From Candidimonas sp. SYP-B2681 (GTDB lineage: Bacteria > Pseudomonadota > Gammaproteobacteria > Burkholderiales > Burkholderiaceae_B): DNA of 64,000 nucleotides. The notes under the pieces were generated by a model. It was given only the letters and a program-made list of their open reading frames with translations, was not told the DNA's origin and ran no database searches. The translations under genes and the position numbers were made by a program. Each line of letters opens with the position of its first letter. Positions within the stretch are counted from its first letter, which is position 1. The stretch lies in contig NZ_RYDV01000003.1 in assembly GCF_003971065.1 (NCBI RefSeq), forward strand, positions 310,001 through 374,000. The letters are read 5' to 3'. Shown here piece by piece: positions 9,331 through 19,116 of this stretch.

Positions 9331-11213
9331 GCTCGCTTCCTTATGCCTTGCATCAACCTGGCGCAATAGCCCGCGATGCCTTGCGGGAAGGCCAAGACGA
9401 TCAACAAAATGACTGCCCCGAAAAGGGCGCGCCAATATTCAGTGACGCCCACGAAATAATCCTGCAGCATCGTAAAGCTGGCCGCCCCGACGACAGGTCC
9501 GAACAAGGTCTGGATGCCACCCAACAACACCATCACCAGGCCATCGACCGACTTAGCCACCGTGATCACCTCGGGGGACGTGCTTCCCTTTGAGAAAACA
9601 TACAGACCGCCGGCTAGACCCGCAAGCGACCCCGCGACAATAAAAGCCGTCCATTGCACGCCTTTCGAGTGGATACCAATGGCATCGGCGCGCAAAGGCG
9701 AATCCCTTACTGCACGCAGTGCGTAGCCGAAAGGCGAGAACGCGAGCCGTCGAATGGCAAAAATGACAAGTATTGTCGCCGCCAGCGTGAAGTAATAGTA
9801 AGCATCGCCCGACAGCCACGGCTCTGGCCAGATGCCAATAATGCCGTTGGACCCGCCCGTGACGGCGTCCCATTGATAAACGACCGACCATATGATCTGA
9901 GCAAAGGCTAAGGTCAACATCGCAAGATAAACACCGGAAAGCCTGATACAGAACCAGCCAAACATCATCGCCGCCATACCCGCCACGAGCGGCGCTGCAA
10001 TGATTGACCCAGCCATGCCCAGACCAGCCGATTTAAACAACAAGGCGGCACCGTAGGCGCCCATACCAAAGTACGCGGCATGGCCAAACGAAGCCATGCC
10101 TCCCAGGCCCATCATGAAATGCAAACTCACCGCGAATAGCACTGCCACAAGAATGTCCTGAGCCAGAACCGGGGCATAGGGAAAGGTAGTCGATAACATA
10201 GGCAAGATGGCAAACACCCCCACTAACAAAACCACCATTGCTTTGAACGCCGATCCTCCAGGGCGCAGCGGTGCATCTGGCGTACCAGCATGCCGGATGT
10301 TCACAAGAGGCCTGCCCAGTAGCCCCCACGGCCGAAAAACCAGAACGCAAGCCATGAAAATAAACTCGACCACCAGAGTCAGTTTGGGAAACGCGACGCT
10401 CACACCTGCGATGTCGACTACCCCCAGCGCAATGCAGAGTGCTTTTAGTTCGGCAATGATCAAGGCAGCCAGAAAGGCTCCCGGTATGGATCCCATGCCT
10501 CCGACTACGACCACCACGAAGGCGTCGCCGATGACGCTTAAGTCCATCATCAGGCTGGCTGGCTGCCGGGGAATTTGAATCGCCCCTCCTAACCCTGCAA
10601 GAAAAGCTCCCAGGGCAAATACGCCCGTAAAAAGCCACGCCTGGTTCACCCCGAGCGCCCCCAGCATTTCTCGGTCTTGGGTCGCAGCACGAATGAGCGT
10701 ACCCCACCGGGTTCTGGTCAATAGCAGCCACAAGACCAACAGGACGGCCGGACCAATAACGATCAGGGCCAGATCGTATACGGGTAGATAGCGGTCGAAA
10801 ATAAGTACAGAGCCATTCAGACCTGGCGCAAGAGGTCCGAGCAGGTCATCAGGGCCCCAAAACCAGAGGGCGGCATCGTTAATGACCAGCACCAATGCAA
10901 AAGTGGCCAGCAGTTGGTACATCTCCGGAGCTTTGTAAATGCGCCGAAGCAGCAGTATCTCTATCAGGGCGCCCATGATAGCCACGACAAGTGACGCCAC
11001 AAACAGACTTGCCCAAAATCCATAAGGGCTCTGTCCCCACCGCTGGACGACCGAATACGCAATGTATATGCCGGTCATATACAAAGACCCGTGCGCAAAA
11101 TTGACGATACGGCTGACACCAAAAATCAGCGAGAGACCGGCCGCCACCAAAAACAAGGATGACGCCTCGGCCAGGCCGTTCAGAAACTGAACGATAAAAC
11201 CGGTAAGCTGCAT
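9327..11213 (-). CDS. Fused LivH-LivM permease of Liv-type ABC transporter, cluster 1
   Basis: Membrane component of the cluster 1 importer in which both permease halves are one chain of 628 residues. Residues about 1-290 match LivH, with the family start FLNGLAEASSLFLVAAGLSL and the GVSRIVNFAHGSL block. A polar linker near 300-320 (NIRHAGTPDAPLRPGG) joins it to a LivM half with GLGGMASFGHAAYFGMGAYG and LSGVYLAMLTLAFAQI. In most bacteria LivH and LivM are separate proteins of about 300 residues each. The frame is open throughout with no stop at the junction, and both halves keep their conserved blocks, so this looks like a functional fusion and not a read-through artefact. ATG 11213 follows the binding-protein gene after 41 bp. 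Confidence 0.93.
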   Translation of the reverse strand: MQLTGFIVQFLNGLAEASSLFLVAAGLSLIFGVSRIVNFAHGSLYMTGIYIAYSVVQRWGQSPYGFWASLFVASLVVAIMGALIEILLLRRIYKAPEMYQLLATFALVLVINDAALWFWGPDDLLGPLAPGLNGSVLIFDRYLPVYDLALIVIGPAVLLVLWLLLTRTRWGTLIRAATQDREMLGALGVNQAWLFTGVFALGAFLAGLGGAIQIPRQPASLMMDLSVIGDAFVVVVVGGMGSIPGAFLAALIIAELKALCIALGVVDIAGVSVAFPKLTLVVEFIFMACVLVFRPWGLLGRPLVNIRHAGTPDAPLRPGGSAFKAMVVLLVGVFAILPMLSTTFPYAPVLAQDILVAVLFAVSLHFMMGLGGMASFGHAAYFGMGAYGAALLFKSAGLGMAGSIIAAPLVAGMAAMMFGWFCIRLSGVYLAMLTLAFAQIIWSVVYQWDAVTGGSNGIIGIWPEPWLSGDAYYYFTLAATILVIFAIRRLAFSPFGYALRAVRDSPLRADAIGIHSKGVQWTAFIVAGSLAGLAGGLYVFSKGSTSPEVITVAKSVDGLVMVLLGGIQTLFGPVVGAASFTMLQDYFVGVTEYWRALFGAVILLIVLAFPQGIAGYCARLMQGIRKRA

Positions 11214-11221
11214 TGTGGATT

Positions 11222-11242
11222 GCGGCGCCTCGAAGACGCCGC
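11222..11242 (-). other. Stem-loop between binding-protein and permease genes, cluster 1
   Basis: GCGGCG and CGCCGC form a 6-bp GC-only stem within the 41-bp gap after the substrate-binding protein stop. No T-run follows. In ABC operons such hairpins often protect the binding-protein mRNA 3' end and lower downstream expression. Confidence 0.5.
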
Positions 11243-11254
11243 GTTATAAGACAC

Positions 11255-12466
11255 TTAGTTAGCGGAGGCGGGTCGCCATTGTTTGACTTGTTCATCGGAC
11301 GGCTGGACCTTCGCGCCGTCCACGTACTCAAAGTCGGTCATGATCCCTTTGCCGTCTTTGATGGCCAACTTTCCCACATAGGCGCCCATTGTGGACTGGT
11401 TGTCCAGAGCGCGATATTGGATAGGGCCAAAGGGCGTCTCGACGTCGAGCCCCTTGAATGCCTTGATCAAGGCCTCGGTCTCGGTTGACCCGGCTTTCTT
11501 GATTCCTGCGGCCAGCGATAAAATCGCGTTATAGCCCACAATAGTGCCGAGACGGGGGTAATCGTTGAAGCGATCCTGATAGGCTTTCAAGAACGACTTG
11601 TGCTCGGGGGTATCGATGGCATACCAAGGATAGCCAGTGACCACCCACCCTGTGGGCGTTTCATTACCGAGAGTATCCAGATATTCTGGTTCTCCGGTCA
11701 ACATGCTGACCACGGACAGGTCCTTGAAAAAATTGCGCTGTGTTCCTGCTCGGACAAACTTCGCCAGATCGGTGGCGAATAACACATTAAACATGGCGTC
11801 GGGTTTTGCATCGGCCAAGGCCTGCACCACGCTGCCGGCATCGATCTTACCCAATGGCGCGGCCTGCTCCGCTACAAACTCGACATCGGGTTGGGCTTGT
11901 TTAAGCAGTGTCTTGAACGTTGCCACCGCAGACTGACCATATTCATAATTCGGATAGACGATTGCCCAGCGCTTCTTATTCATTTTCACTGCGGCGGGAA
12001 TCAACATGGCCACTTGCATATAGGTGGAATTACGCAAGCGATAGGTATAGCGATTGCCGTCAGACCATACTATTTTGTCGGTCAAGGGCTCACTGGCAAG
12101 GAAGAAGACTTTTTTGTGCTTAGCAAAATCCGTTACCGCAAGGCCGACGTGTGACAAGAACGTGCCCGTCAAGACGTCGACTTTGTCACGTGAAAGGAGC
12201 TCTTCCGCGGCGCGGACCGCGTCACCCGGATTGGAATTGTCGTCCTTGATGACGAGTTCGAGTTTTTTACCGTTTATGCCTCCGGCGGCATTTACCTGTT
12301 CAACTGCGAATTCCATGCCTTTCTTGTAAGGACCCAGGAAGGCGGGCTGGCTTTTATAACTATTGAGTTCGCCTATCTTGATGACGTCTTGCGCACAAAC
12401 CGACGCCGCTACTACCGATAAGGCAGCAGCGCTCAATAACTTCGCATATACCGGAGGGGTGTTCAT
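11255..12466 (-). CDS. Liv-type ABC transporter substrate-binding protein, cluster 1
   Basis: Periplasmic solute-binding protein of the LivK/Peripla_BP_6 type, 403 residues from ATG 12466, which has AGGAAC upstream. The signal peptide covers about 1-25 (hydrophobic run AALSVVAASVCA, then QDVIKIGEL). The family pattern of two alternating alpha/beta lobes is visible (VNAAGGINGKKLELVIKDDN; KRWAIVYPNYEYGQSAVATFK). Family members bind branched amino acids but also aromatic acids, amides and other carboxylates, so the ligand cannot be assigned. First gene of the cluster 1 operon with the fused permease, livG and livF. Divergent from the LtaS-like gene with 118 bp between start codons. Confidence 0.92.
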   Translation of the reverse strand: MNTPPVYAKLLSAAALSVVAASVCAQDVIKIGELNSYKSQPAFLGPYKKGMEFAVEQVNAAGGINGKKLELVIKDDNSNPGDAVRAAEELLSRDKVDVLTGTFLSHVGLAVTDFAKHKKVFFLASEPLTDKIVWSDGNRYTYRLRNSTYMQVAMLIPAAVKMNKKRWAIVYPNYEYGQSAVATFKTLLKQAQPDVEFVAEQAAPLGKIDAGSVVQALADAKPDAMFNVLFATDLAKFVRAGTQRNFFKDLSVVSMLTGEPEYLDTLGNETPTGWVVTGYPWYAIDTPEHKSFLKAYQDRFNDYPRLGTIVGYNAILSLAAGIKKAGSTETEALIKAFKGLDVETPFGPIQYRALDNQSTMGAYVGKLAIKDGKGIMTDFEYVDGAKVQPSDEQVKQWRPASAN

Positions 12467-12584
12467 ATAAAGTTCCTGTTCTGAATCGTGTAAAGAGCGA
12501 TCACAATAAATTGTACGCATTATCGCCGGTCGCTCGGCAGCAGCCATTACACTACGCCGTTAACCGATTTTTAATAACTGAAAC

Positions 12585-14474
12585 ATGCTCAATCTGACCC
12601 TGATCTTCGTCGTTTCCAGCTTGTGCCTGCTTATGCTTAGCCGGTGCCTGCTGGCGGCCTGGCAATGGAAGCGCGTAAAGCAGGCCGGCGGAATGTTACC
12701 CATACTGAAGGGCGGCTTGCGCATCGACGCCAACCAGATAGCGGTTATTGCGGGCATACCTGCCGTTCTTGCGCCATGGATCGGGCATATTCCTTTGGCC
12801 GTGGCAATCACGGGGTGGTGGTTCCTCCTTACATGGATGTTGCTGGTACTAATGGAAGTATCCACGCCACAGTTCATTCATGAATATGATACCCGGCCAA
12901 ACCGCTTGTATGTCGAATACCTGCAACATCCGCAAGAAGTCTTTGGCATGCTCTGGAAAGGCTACAAGGCCGTTATATTCGGCGCCGTTGCCATGCTGGG
13001 CTTGTTTGCATGGATAGGCTACCTGTTATTTATTGAGGCGCGGGCCGATGCCGGGATGACATGGTGGTTGCGCCCCCTGATCTCGGTCGCAGCCGCAATC
13101 ATTACATTCCTTGCGATACGTGGCACCCTGGGACATCGCCCCATTAACCCATCGACCGTCGCCTACTGCGGCGACAGCATGCTCAATACCCTGCCGCTGA
13201 ACTCGCTCTATAACGTAATTTACGCCATCTACAGCATGAAAAACGAGCGCTCGGCGGAAGACGTTTACGGCAAGATAACACCCGCCGAGATGAATGCCAT
13301 TGTGAGGCAATGCGCTACTCTGGAGGAAGGGCCGGCCGAGATCCCCACCCTTCACTGGCAGGAGCCCACCTCGAAACGCAAACGCCCGTTAAACGTAGTC
13401 ATGATCGTGCAAGAAAGTCTGGGCGCACAGTATGTCAGCAACCTTGGCGGCGCCAACCTTACGCCCTGCCTCGATGAGCTGGCAAAAACCGCCTGGAATT
13501 TCACGCGGGCTTACGCCACCGGCACCCGATCGGTACGCGGGCTCGAGGCGGTAGTGGCGGGCTTCCCGCCCACTGTCTCCGATGCCGCACTGCGGCTTTC
13601 GGGAGCGCAAAGCCATTTCTTTACGATGGCCCAGGTATTGAAGCAGCACGGCTATCGCTCGAGCTTTGTTTATGGCGGAGAATCGCACTTCGACAATATG
13701 AAGAGCTTTTTCCTGGGAAACGGCTTTGATGATCTTTACGATGCGCCCACCTTTAAAGACCCGGCTTTTGTAGGAACCTGGGGTGCCAGCGACGAAGACA
13801 TGTTCAACAAGGTGCACGCCTTGCTCAGCGCCACAGCCGGGCAGCCCACGTTCACCCTCGCATTTTCGGTCAGCAATCACTCGCCATGGGAGTATCCCAG
13901 CGGCAGAATCGATCCCGATGGCGACCCTGCGACCGTGGAAAACACGGTCCGTTACGCTGACTGGGCCATGGGTCAGTTTTTTGACCAAGCAAAACAGTCG
14001 GACTACTGGGACAACACCCTATTCCTGATTGTGGCCGACCATGATTCCAGGGTGGGCGGTGCCAGCCTTGTACCCTTGCGGCATTTCCATATCCCGGCAT
14101 TGATCCTCGGCGCCGATGTGTCGGCCCGGCGCGACGACCGGCTCATCAGTCAGATTGATCTTCCGACCACCTTGCTGTCGCTTATGGGCCTGCGTTGTGA
14201 GCATCCCATGATCGGGCATGATCTGACACGGAACGGTGGCGGTAGAGCCATGATGCAATACGGCGAAAACTATGGCTACTTGAAGGGCGACGAGTTGATC
14301 GTACTTGAGCCTCACCGCGATGCCAGCCAATACCGCTACCAGGCGCCTGCCAACTATACCCCGATGCCGTTGAATGCCGAGCTGGCTCGCGAAGCCCTGG
14401 CCCATGCAATATGGCCCAGCTGGGTCTACCAGAACCAGGCATACACCCTACCTCATTTGCACCTGAAGATCTGA
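12585..14474 (+). CDS. LtaS-like membrane sulfatase-fold phosphotransferase
   Basis: Inner-membrane protein of 629 residues: four to five N-terminal membrane segments in about 1-180, then a large alkaline-phosphatase/sulfatase-fold domain (PF00884) from about 270. Likely metal and catalytic residues in LtaS order are E277 (IVQESLG), a threonine at 312 or 314 (YATGTRS, followed by VRGLEA), H432 (SNHSPW) and D485-H486 (VADHDS). In Gram-negatives this family transfers phosphoglycerol or phosphoethanolamine from phospholipid to envelope glycans (OpgB-like) or related acceptors. ATG at 12585 lies in a T-rich region with no strong Shine-Dalgarno. Convergent and abutting with the DJ-1/PfpI gene. The fold is firm; the acceptor substrate is unknown. 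Confidence 0.85.
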   Translation: MLNLTLIFVVSSLCLLMLSRCLLAAWQWKRVKQAGGMLPILKGGLRIDANQIAVIAGIPAVLAPWIGHIPLAVAITGWWFLLTWMLLVLMEVSTPQFIHEYDTRPNRLYVEYLQHPQEVFGMLWKGYKAVIFGAVAMLGLFAWIGYLLFIEARADAGMTWWLRPLISVAAAIITFLAIRGTLGHRPINPSTVAYCGDSMLNTLPLNSLYNVIYAIYSMKNERSAEDVYGKITPAEMNAIVRQCATLEEGPAEIPTLHWQEPTSKRKRPLNVVMIVQESLGAQYVSNLGGANLTPCLDELAKTAWNFTRAYATGTRSVRGLEAVVAGFPPTVSDAALRLSGAQSHFFTMAQVLKQHGYRSSFVYGGESHFDNMKSFFLGNGFDDLYDAPTFKDPAFVGTWGASDEDMFNKVHALLSATAGQPTFTLAFSVSNHSPWEYPSGRIDPDGDPATVENTVRYADWAMGQFFDQAKQSDYWDNTLFLIVADHDSRVGGASLVPLRHFHIPALILGADVSARRDDRLISQIDLPTTLLSLMGLRCEHPMIGHDLTRNGGGRAMMQYGENYGYLKGDELIVLEPHRDASQYRYQAPANYTPMPLNAELAREALAHAIWPSWVYQNQAYTLPHLHLKI

Positions 14475-15056
14475 TCAGGTATGCGTTATTGTCGTGCCGA
14501 GCACCTTCAAAAACTGCGCCATCCAGGCAGGATGGGCCGGCCACGCCGGTGCAGTAACCAGGTGCCCGTCGGTGTATGCCTGATCTATCCCGATTTCAGC
14601 ATAGATTCCACCGGCCAAACGCACTTCAGCCGCACAAGCCGGATAAGCAGAGCAGGTACGTCCTTGCAAGATACCGGCCGCGGCAAGTATTTGCGCCGCA
14701 TGACACACCGCGGCAATCGGCTTGCTTGCCGAATCAAACTGACGCACGATTTCCAGCACTCTGTCGTTCATGCGTAAATATTCCGGCGCCCGCCCACCCG
14801 GAATTACCAGCCCGTCATAGTCATTGACGTCGACGTCGTCGAAATTATGGTTTAGCGCAAATCGGTGACCTGGCTTTTCGCTGTAGGTTTGCGCCCCTTC
14901 GAAGTCGTGAATAGCGGTGGCAATCGTGTCGCCGGCTTTTTTGTCCGGGCACACCGCATGCACCGTATGTCCGACAGTTAGCAAGGTTTGAAACGGCACC
15001 ATCGTTTCGTAATCTTCGGCATAGTCGCCCACCAGCATCAAAAGCTTTTTACTCAT
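14475..15056 (-). CDS. DJ-1/PfpI family protein
   Basis: Class I glutamine-amidotransferase-like fold, 193 residues. Members include PfpI/YhbO-type stress proteins with deglycase, chaperone or protease activities reported. The nucleophile elbow is AAVCHAAQ with C118 and neighbouring H119, and the N-terminal acidic residue is in DYAEDYE (E17). It lacks a signal peptide, so is cytoplasmic. The chain is 20-25 residues longer than PfpI proteins, with a tail [18 protein letters not shown] that matches a DJ-1/PfpI subgroup. The stop codon directly abuts the stop of the LtaS-like gene on the opposite strand. The exact reaction cannot be told from sequence. Confidence 0.9.
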   Translation of the reverse strand: MSKKLLMLVGDYAEDYETMVPFQTLLTVGHTVHAVCPDKKAGDTIATAIHDFEGAQTYSEKPGHRFALNHNFDDVDVNDYDGLVIPGGRAPEYLRMNDRVLEIVRQFDSASKPIAAVCHAAQILAAAGILQGRTCSAYPACAAEVRLAGGIYAEIGIDQAYTDGHLVTAPAWPAHPAWMAQFLKVLGTTITHT

Positions 15057-15243
15057 GATTTATCTCGTCCTGTTTCGTAAATTATGAAGTTGCCTCGATT
15101 AACCCAACGGATATCAGGCTACGCTCGCCATCACGATATAGTCCCGCCAAAACACGTAAAAAACAAGCCGGAAATCATACCTATAAACTACTGACTTTCA
15201 CTAACTGCACGCAAACTGCAGGAAAAGTTTAGACATTTATCTC

Positions 15244-15249
15244 TATAAT
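15244..15249 (+). promoter_or_regulatory. Candidate -10 element of the TerC-CBS gene
   Basis: A perfect TATAAT stands 28 bases before the ATG at 15277, placing transcription start near 15256 with a leader of about 20 bases. The -35 region is poor (GGAAAA at 17-bp spacing). The rest of 15057-15276 shows no gene or recognised riboswitch. Confidence 0.4.
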
Positions 15250-15276
15250 CGCTTTTTCGATATTGGAAACTTTGTA

Positions 15277-16863
15277 ATGGAGTTGCTGCTTGACCCCACC
15301 ATGTGGGTCGGCTTGTTAACCTTGGTCGTCCTGGAAATCGTTCTAGGCATCGACAACCTGATTTTCATTGCCATTCTGGCGGACAAACTTCCGCCTTCGC
15401 AGCGAGATCGCGCTCGCGTCATCGGCCTGCTTCTTGCGCTTGTCATGCGCCTAGTCCTTCTCTCTGCCATTTCCTGGCTGTTCAAGCTTACCGAGCCATT
15501 AATCGCTGTCGGACCTATGTCTTTTTCGGGTCGCGACCTGATACTGATCATGGGCGGATTTTTTCTGGTGTTCAAAGGCACCATGGAAATGCACGAGCGT
15601 GTTGAAGGCAAGGCCGCGAATTTGTCCGGCTCAAGGATGTACGCCAGTTTCTGGATCATCGTGACGCAGATAGTGGTGCTGGACGCCGTCTTTTCGCTTG
15701 ATGCCGTCATTACGGCGGTGGGCATGGTCGATCGGCTGGAGGTCATGATGGCCGCCGTCATCATCGCAATCGGCATCATGCTGGTTGCGTCAAAGCCGCT
15801 AACCCGCTTCGTCAATGCGCATCCCACCGTTGTTATTCTGTGTTTAGGGTTCTTGCTGATGATAGGCTTCGCGCTTGTCGCAGAAGGCTTCGGCTTCAAA
15901 GTGCCCAAAGGCTATCTGTACGCCGCCATCGGATTCTCGGTGGTGATCGAATCATTGAATCAAGTGGCACGACGTAATTTGATCAATTTGAGCACGCCGC
16001 GTCCCATGCGTGAACGCACGGCAGAAGGCATATTGCGCATGCTGGGGAAACGGCCCCTTTCGGGCGATGACACGTCAAGCGACCCAGCTTCAGGCGCTGA
16101 TGACACCCCCTTCGCTGTGGAAGAACGGAACATGGTCAGCGGCGTACTGCGATTGGCCGACCGCAGCGTGCACTCGATCATGACTCCACGTAATGATATT
16201 ACGTGGATCAATCTGGATGACGACGCTGAAACCATACGCAAGGAAATCAGTAGCACGCCCCATGGTTTTTTCCCCGTGTGCCGCGGCTCGCTTGATGACA
16301 TCGTCGGCATAGGCCGCGCCAAGGACATGATCGCCGACCTGATACTGCGCAAGACGCTGAACGAAAAAGGCTTTCGTCCTGCGATTATTGTTCACGAAAC
16401 AGTCCGTATTCTTGATTTGATGGAAACCCTTAAGTCGGCACGCGGGCAACTGGTCATTGTTATCAACGAATTCGGCACCGTCGAAGGGCTGGTTACTCCC
16501 ATAGACGTTTTCGAAGCCATTGCCGGCGACTTTCCCGACGAGGATGAGAGCCCTGACATCATTGCCGAAGGCGAGAATCGCTGGATTGTGGACGGCGCCA
16601 CTGACATGCATCATTTCGAACAAACGCTGAACGTGGAAGGACTCCTGGAAGAGTCTGACGAATACAGCACGGTAGCTGGCTACCTGCTGCGCCAGTTTGG
16701 GCGACTGCCTGACGTGGGAGACGAAATAAACGTGGACCATGCGAACGGCCAGTTCCTGTTCCGTGTCTTGCAGCGAGAAGGTCGAAGAATAGCCAAAGTT
16801 CAGATCGAAAGAACGGCCATGGTGTCCGATTACGACCGCATGCACCAGTCAGACGCTGCATGA
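15277..16863 (+). CDS. TerC-CBS-CorC membrane protein (YegH/YoaE-like)
   Basis: Inner-membrane protein of 528 residues with three parts: an N-terminal TerC-type membrane domain of seven or so helices in about 1-235 ([33 protein letters not shown], with acidic residues inside helices); a CBS-domain pair in about 300-425 ([32 protein letters not shown]); and a C-terminal CorC/HlyC transporter-associated domain to about 520. This is the layout of E. coli YegH and YoaE, implicated in metal ion or envelope homeostasis without a settled substrate. ATG follows a perfect TATAAT. The gene stands alone, followed by tRNA-Pro 44 bp downstream on the same strand. Confidence 0.92.
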   Translation: MELLLDPTMWVGLLTLVVLEIVLGIDNLIFIAILADKLPPSQRDRARVIGLLLALVMRLVLLSAISWLFKLTEPLIAVGPMSFSGRDLILIMGGFFLVFKGTMEMHERVEGKAANLSGSRMYASFWIIVTQIVVLDAVFSLDAVITAVGMVDRLEVMMAAVIIAIGIMLVASKPLTRFVNAHPTVVILCLGFLLMIGFALVAEGFGFKVPKGYLYAAIGFSVVIESLNQVARRNLINLSTPRPMRERTAEGILRMLGKRPLSGDDTSSDPASGADDTPFAVEERNMVSGVLRLADRSVHSIMTPRNDITWINLDDDAETIRKEISSTPHGFFPVCRGSLDDIVGIGRAKDMIADLILRKTLNEKGFRPAIIVHETVRILDLMETLKSARGQLVIVINEFGTVEGLVTPIDVFEAIAGDFPDEDESPDIIAEGENRWIVDGATDMHHFEQTLNVEGLLEESDEYSTVAGYLLRQFGRLPDVGDEINVDHANGQFLFRVLQREGRRIAKVQIERTAMVSDYDRMHQSDAA

Positions 16864-16907
16864 TAAATTTATTTATGTTATAGTTGCTGGCTGTTGTGAA
16901 ATTCAGT

Positions 16908-16984
<77 letters not shown>

Positions 16985-17008
16985 ATAAATCACAGCGAAA
17001 ATGAACAA

Positions 17009-17041
17009 GGGTTTACACACTAGTTGTGTAGGCCCTTTTTC
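17009..17041 (+). terminator. Intrinsic terminator of tRNA-Pro
   Basis: GGGTTTACACA pairs with TGTGTAGGCCC in an 11-bp stem (two G-T pairs) around a 5-base loop, followed directly by TTTTT. It is 25 bases after the tRNA end. Confidence 0.88.
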
Positions 17042-17107
17042 TTTGTCTGCAGGTTTCGAAGCACGAAACTTGCAGTCGAAACACGAAGCGATTCACGACC
17101 AAAAGAA

Positions 17108-17722
17108 TTACGAAAGCAGGTCGCGATCGTCGAGCAATTGCCGGATGGCTTGCAGACGCAGGATCGGATCCTGCAACATAAGCAGGCGCAATTTTTCCTC
17201 AACTGGTAAGGGTAGCAACTCGCTCCAGCGGTTGGCGACCCAAGCGCTTTCGTCTAACCGAAACGGCGCAGCCAAAGGCATTTGATCCGCCGGTACGCCG
17301 TCTTTCTGCAGGGATGCTATCAGCGCGCCCAATGCGTTTGCCGGCGATTGTAGTTTCGGCGGAATGGGCACTTCCGGGTCGTCGTCAATAGGCACGGCAA
17401 CACCAGACCATAAGCCGTACTTACCCTGCTCGGCCGACGCCAGGTGGAATCGGCTCGTACCGGTACAGCGCACGTGCAGCAAGGCGGGCATGGGAGCACT
17501 CCATTCCTCGATACGCGCCATAGTGCCTATCGTAGCGAGCTGTTCATTGCCTTCGGGACTGCGTACTTCGCTGCCGCTCAGGAGTGTCACGACCCCGAAT
17601 TGGCTACCGTCCGCGATGCACTTTTTTATCATGTCCAAATATCGGACTTCAAATATGCGCAAGGTCAGCACGCCAGCCGGAAAAAGGGTCGTAGCCAAGG
17701 GGAATAACGGTATTGTATTCAT
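17108..17722 (-). CDS. Lon N-terminal (LAN) domain protein
   Basis: Protein of 204 residues that is a stand-alone version of the Lon protease substrate-recognition N-domain (PF02190), beginning with the hallmark IPLFPLATTLFPAGVLTLRIFE and continuing with YLDMIKKCIADGSQFGVV. It has no AAA+ or protease domain, so it is not itself a peptidase; its role is unknown, although such proteins are very common in proteobacteria. ATG at 17722 is preceded by GAAGG; a longer frame to 17893 overlaps the nucleosidase gene. The C-terminal end LLMLQDPILRLQAIRQLLD is a helical tail typical of this subgroup. The gap to the upstream nucleosidase stop is 35 bp on the same strand, suggesting co-transcription. Confidence 0.9.
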   Translation of the reverse strand: MNTIPLFPLATTLFPAGVLTLRIFEVRYLDMIKKCIADGSQFGVVTLLSGSEVRSPEGNEQLATIGTMARIEEWSAPMPALLHVRCTGTSRFHLASAEQGKYGLWSGVAVPIDDDPEVPIPPKLQSPANALGALIASLQKDGVPADQMPLAAPFRLDESAWVANRWSELLPLPVEEKLRLLMLQDPILRLQAIRQLLDDRDLLS

Positions 17723-17757
17723 CGCTGAAGCCTTCGGAAGAATGGGCGAGCGGCCCA

Positions 17758-18522
17758 TCAGCCAGAGTAGCTCATTAAGAAACGGCGCAATATTCCGGCC
17801 GAATAGAAGCTGGCAACTTGTGTCAGAAAGGCGTTGAAGTCTATCCCGGCAGAACAGTCGGCACGATCCGATACCGTTCTGACCACACCGCAAGGAACGC
17901 CATATTCAAAACAAACCTGAGCCACCGCCGCGCCTTCCATCTCGACACACAGGGCGTCGGGCAAGCAAGTTCGCAAGGCCTCCATGCCGCTGGTGCTGCT
18001 AACGAACGAATCGCCACTGATGATCGTGCCACAGTGCACCACCGGGCTGATCACGCCAAAAACCGTTCGAATTTCGCATGACACCTGGGCGGGCAAATCT
18101 TCTTGCAAATAGTCCTTGGCACATGCGCCCAATAACGCCGCCAGCTGGACATCCGCATCGAAATAGCTGCGTCCCAGGAGCGGCACCTCGTATCGTGGGA
18201 ACAAGGGCCGGGCGTCCAGATCGTGCTGCAACAAGGATTGCGCCACCACGACATCGCCGATACGGACATGTTCAGCAACCGCGCCGGCCAAACCGGTAAA
18301 AATCACGCAACTGGCATTGAATTCGCGTATCAACGTCACGGCCGTGGCTGACGCCGCCACTTTACCAATGCGAGCCAGCACCACCACGCAATTTTGCCCG
18401 GATATCTCGCCCACATGATAATCGCGCTGCCCAATGCGGTGGGTGACAGCCCCAGACCCCATGGCCGTCAACAATGTAGCAATCTCGTCATGCAGCGCCG
18501 CAAGAATCCCTATAGTGCTCAT
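17758..18522 (-). CDS. mtnN: 5'-methylthioadenosine/S-adenosylhomocysteine nucleosidase
   Basis: Cytoplasmic nucleosidase of the PNP/UDP superfamily that splits adenine from methylthioadenosine and S-adenosylhomocysteine in the methyl cycle and methionine salvage. From ATG 18522 it has 254 residues. Catalytic residues of E. coli MtnN (E12, E174, D197) correspond to E13 (LHDEIA), E196 (VEMEGAA) and D219 (RTVSDRAD). GLAGAVAEHVRIGDVVVA is the family phosphate/ribose-side loop. A longer frame to 18765 crosses the divergent creA gene and is rejected. Slightly longer than the usual 230-240 residues owing to a loop near 135-150. Other PNP-family nucleosidases are possible, but the triad fits MtnN. 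Confidence 0.88.
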   Translation of the reverse strand: MSTIGILAALHDEIATLLTAMGSGAVTHRIGQRDYHVGEISGQNCVVVLARIGKVAASATAVTLIREFNASCVIFTGLAGAVAEHVRIGDVVVAQSLLQHDLDARPLFPRYEVPLLGRSYFDADVQLAALLGACAKDYLQEDLPAQVSCEIRTVFGVISPVVHCGTIISGDSFVSSTSGMEALRTCLPDALCVEMEGAAVAQVCFEYGVPCGVVRTVSDRADCSAGIDFNAFLTQVASFYSAGILRRFLMSYSG

Positions 18523-18616
18523 TACGGGTCTTCGTATCCAAATTAAAAACCTATTTAAACACGCTCGACTAATGCGACGCTCGCGATAGAATCTAATTTT
18601 CAGCAAGGCCATTGTT

Positions 18617-19105
18617 ATGAACCGTATTCTTGCCTTCTTCCTTTTGGCCGCAACCGGCCTGTTCGGTAACATGGCGCATGCCGAAAAGGTCGGCTGCGTG
18701 AGCACCACGTGGCGGGTACTCAATAACGACAAGGTCTGCGTTGAGTCATTCAAAGACCCTGACATCGACGGCGTGGTCTGCCATGTATCCTACGCACAAA
18801 CCGGGGGCATCTCCGGCGCCCTGGGCTTTGCAGAAGACCCCTCCCGCTTCTCGATCGCGTGCCGCCAGGTCGGCCCCATCAGCAGCAAGAAAATCATTCC
18901 GCAAAACGAAGAAGACGTATTCACTCATCGTATGAGCTTCCTGTTCAAGGGCCTGAACGTATCAAGGCTGGTAGACAGGGGAAGCAATTCGCTGATTTAC
19001 CTGGTCGTCAGCGAAAAAATAATCGAGGGCTCGCCCTCGAATAGTATTTCAACGGTACCACTGATGCCTTGGGGCACGCAGCCGCCCTCAATACAATTTA
19101 AATAA
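18617..19105 (+). CDS. creA: CreA family exported protein
   Basis: Small secreted protein of 162 residues, signal peptide about 1-22 ending AHA. The mature part matches CreA along its whole length: FKDPDIDGVVCHVSYAQTGG, LGFAEDPSRFSIACRQVGP and EGSPSNSISTVPLMPWG are CreA family blocks. Cysteines at the start and in VVCHV and IACRQ may form disulfides in the periplasm. The function of CreA is not known. Divergent from mtnN. A weak -10 TAGAAT lies at 18587-18592. Confidence 0.92.
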   Translation: MNRILAFFLLAATGLFGNMAHAEKVGCVSTTWRVLNNDKVCVESFKDPDIDGVVCHVSYAQTGGISGALGFAEDPSRFSIACRQVGPISSKKIIPQNEEDVFTHRMSFLFKGLNVSRLVDRGSNSLIYLVVSEKIIEGSPSNSISTVPLMPWGTQPPSIQFK

Positions 19106-19116
19106 GCGCAAAACCC

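Noticed and set aside
18523-18765. N-terminal extension of the nucleosidase
   Set aside because: It would overlap the divergent creA gene; the nucleosidase fold begins at 18522 with the catalytic glutamate at position 13.
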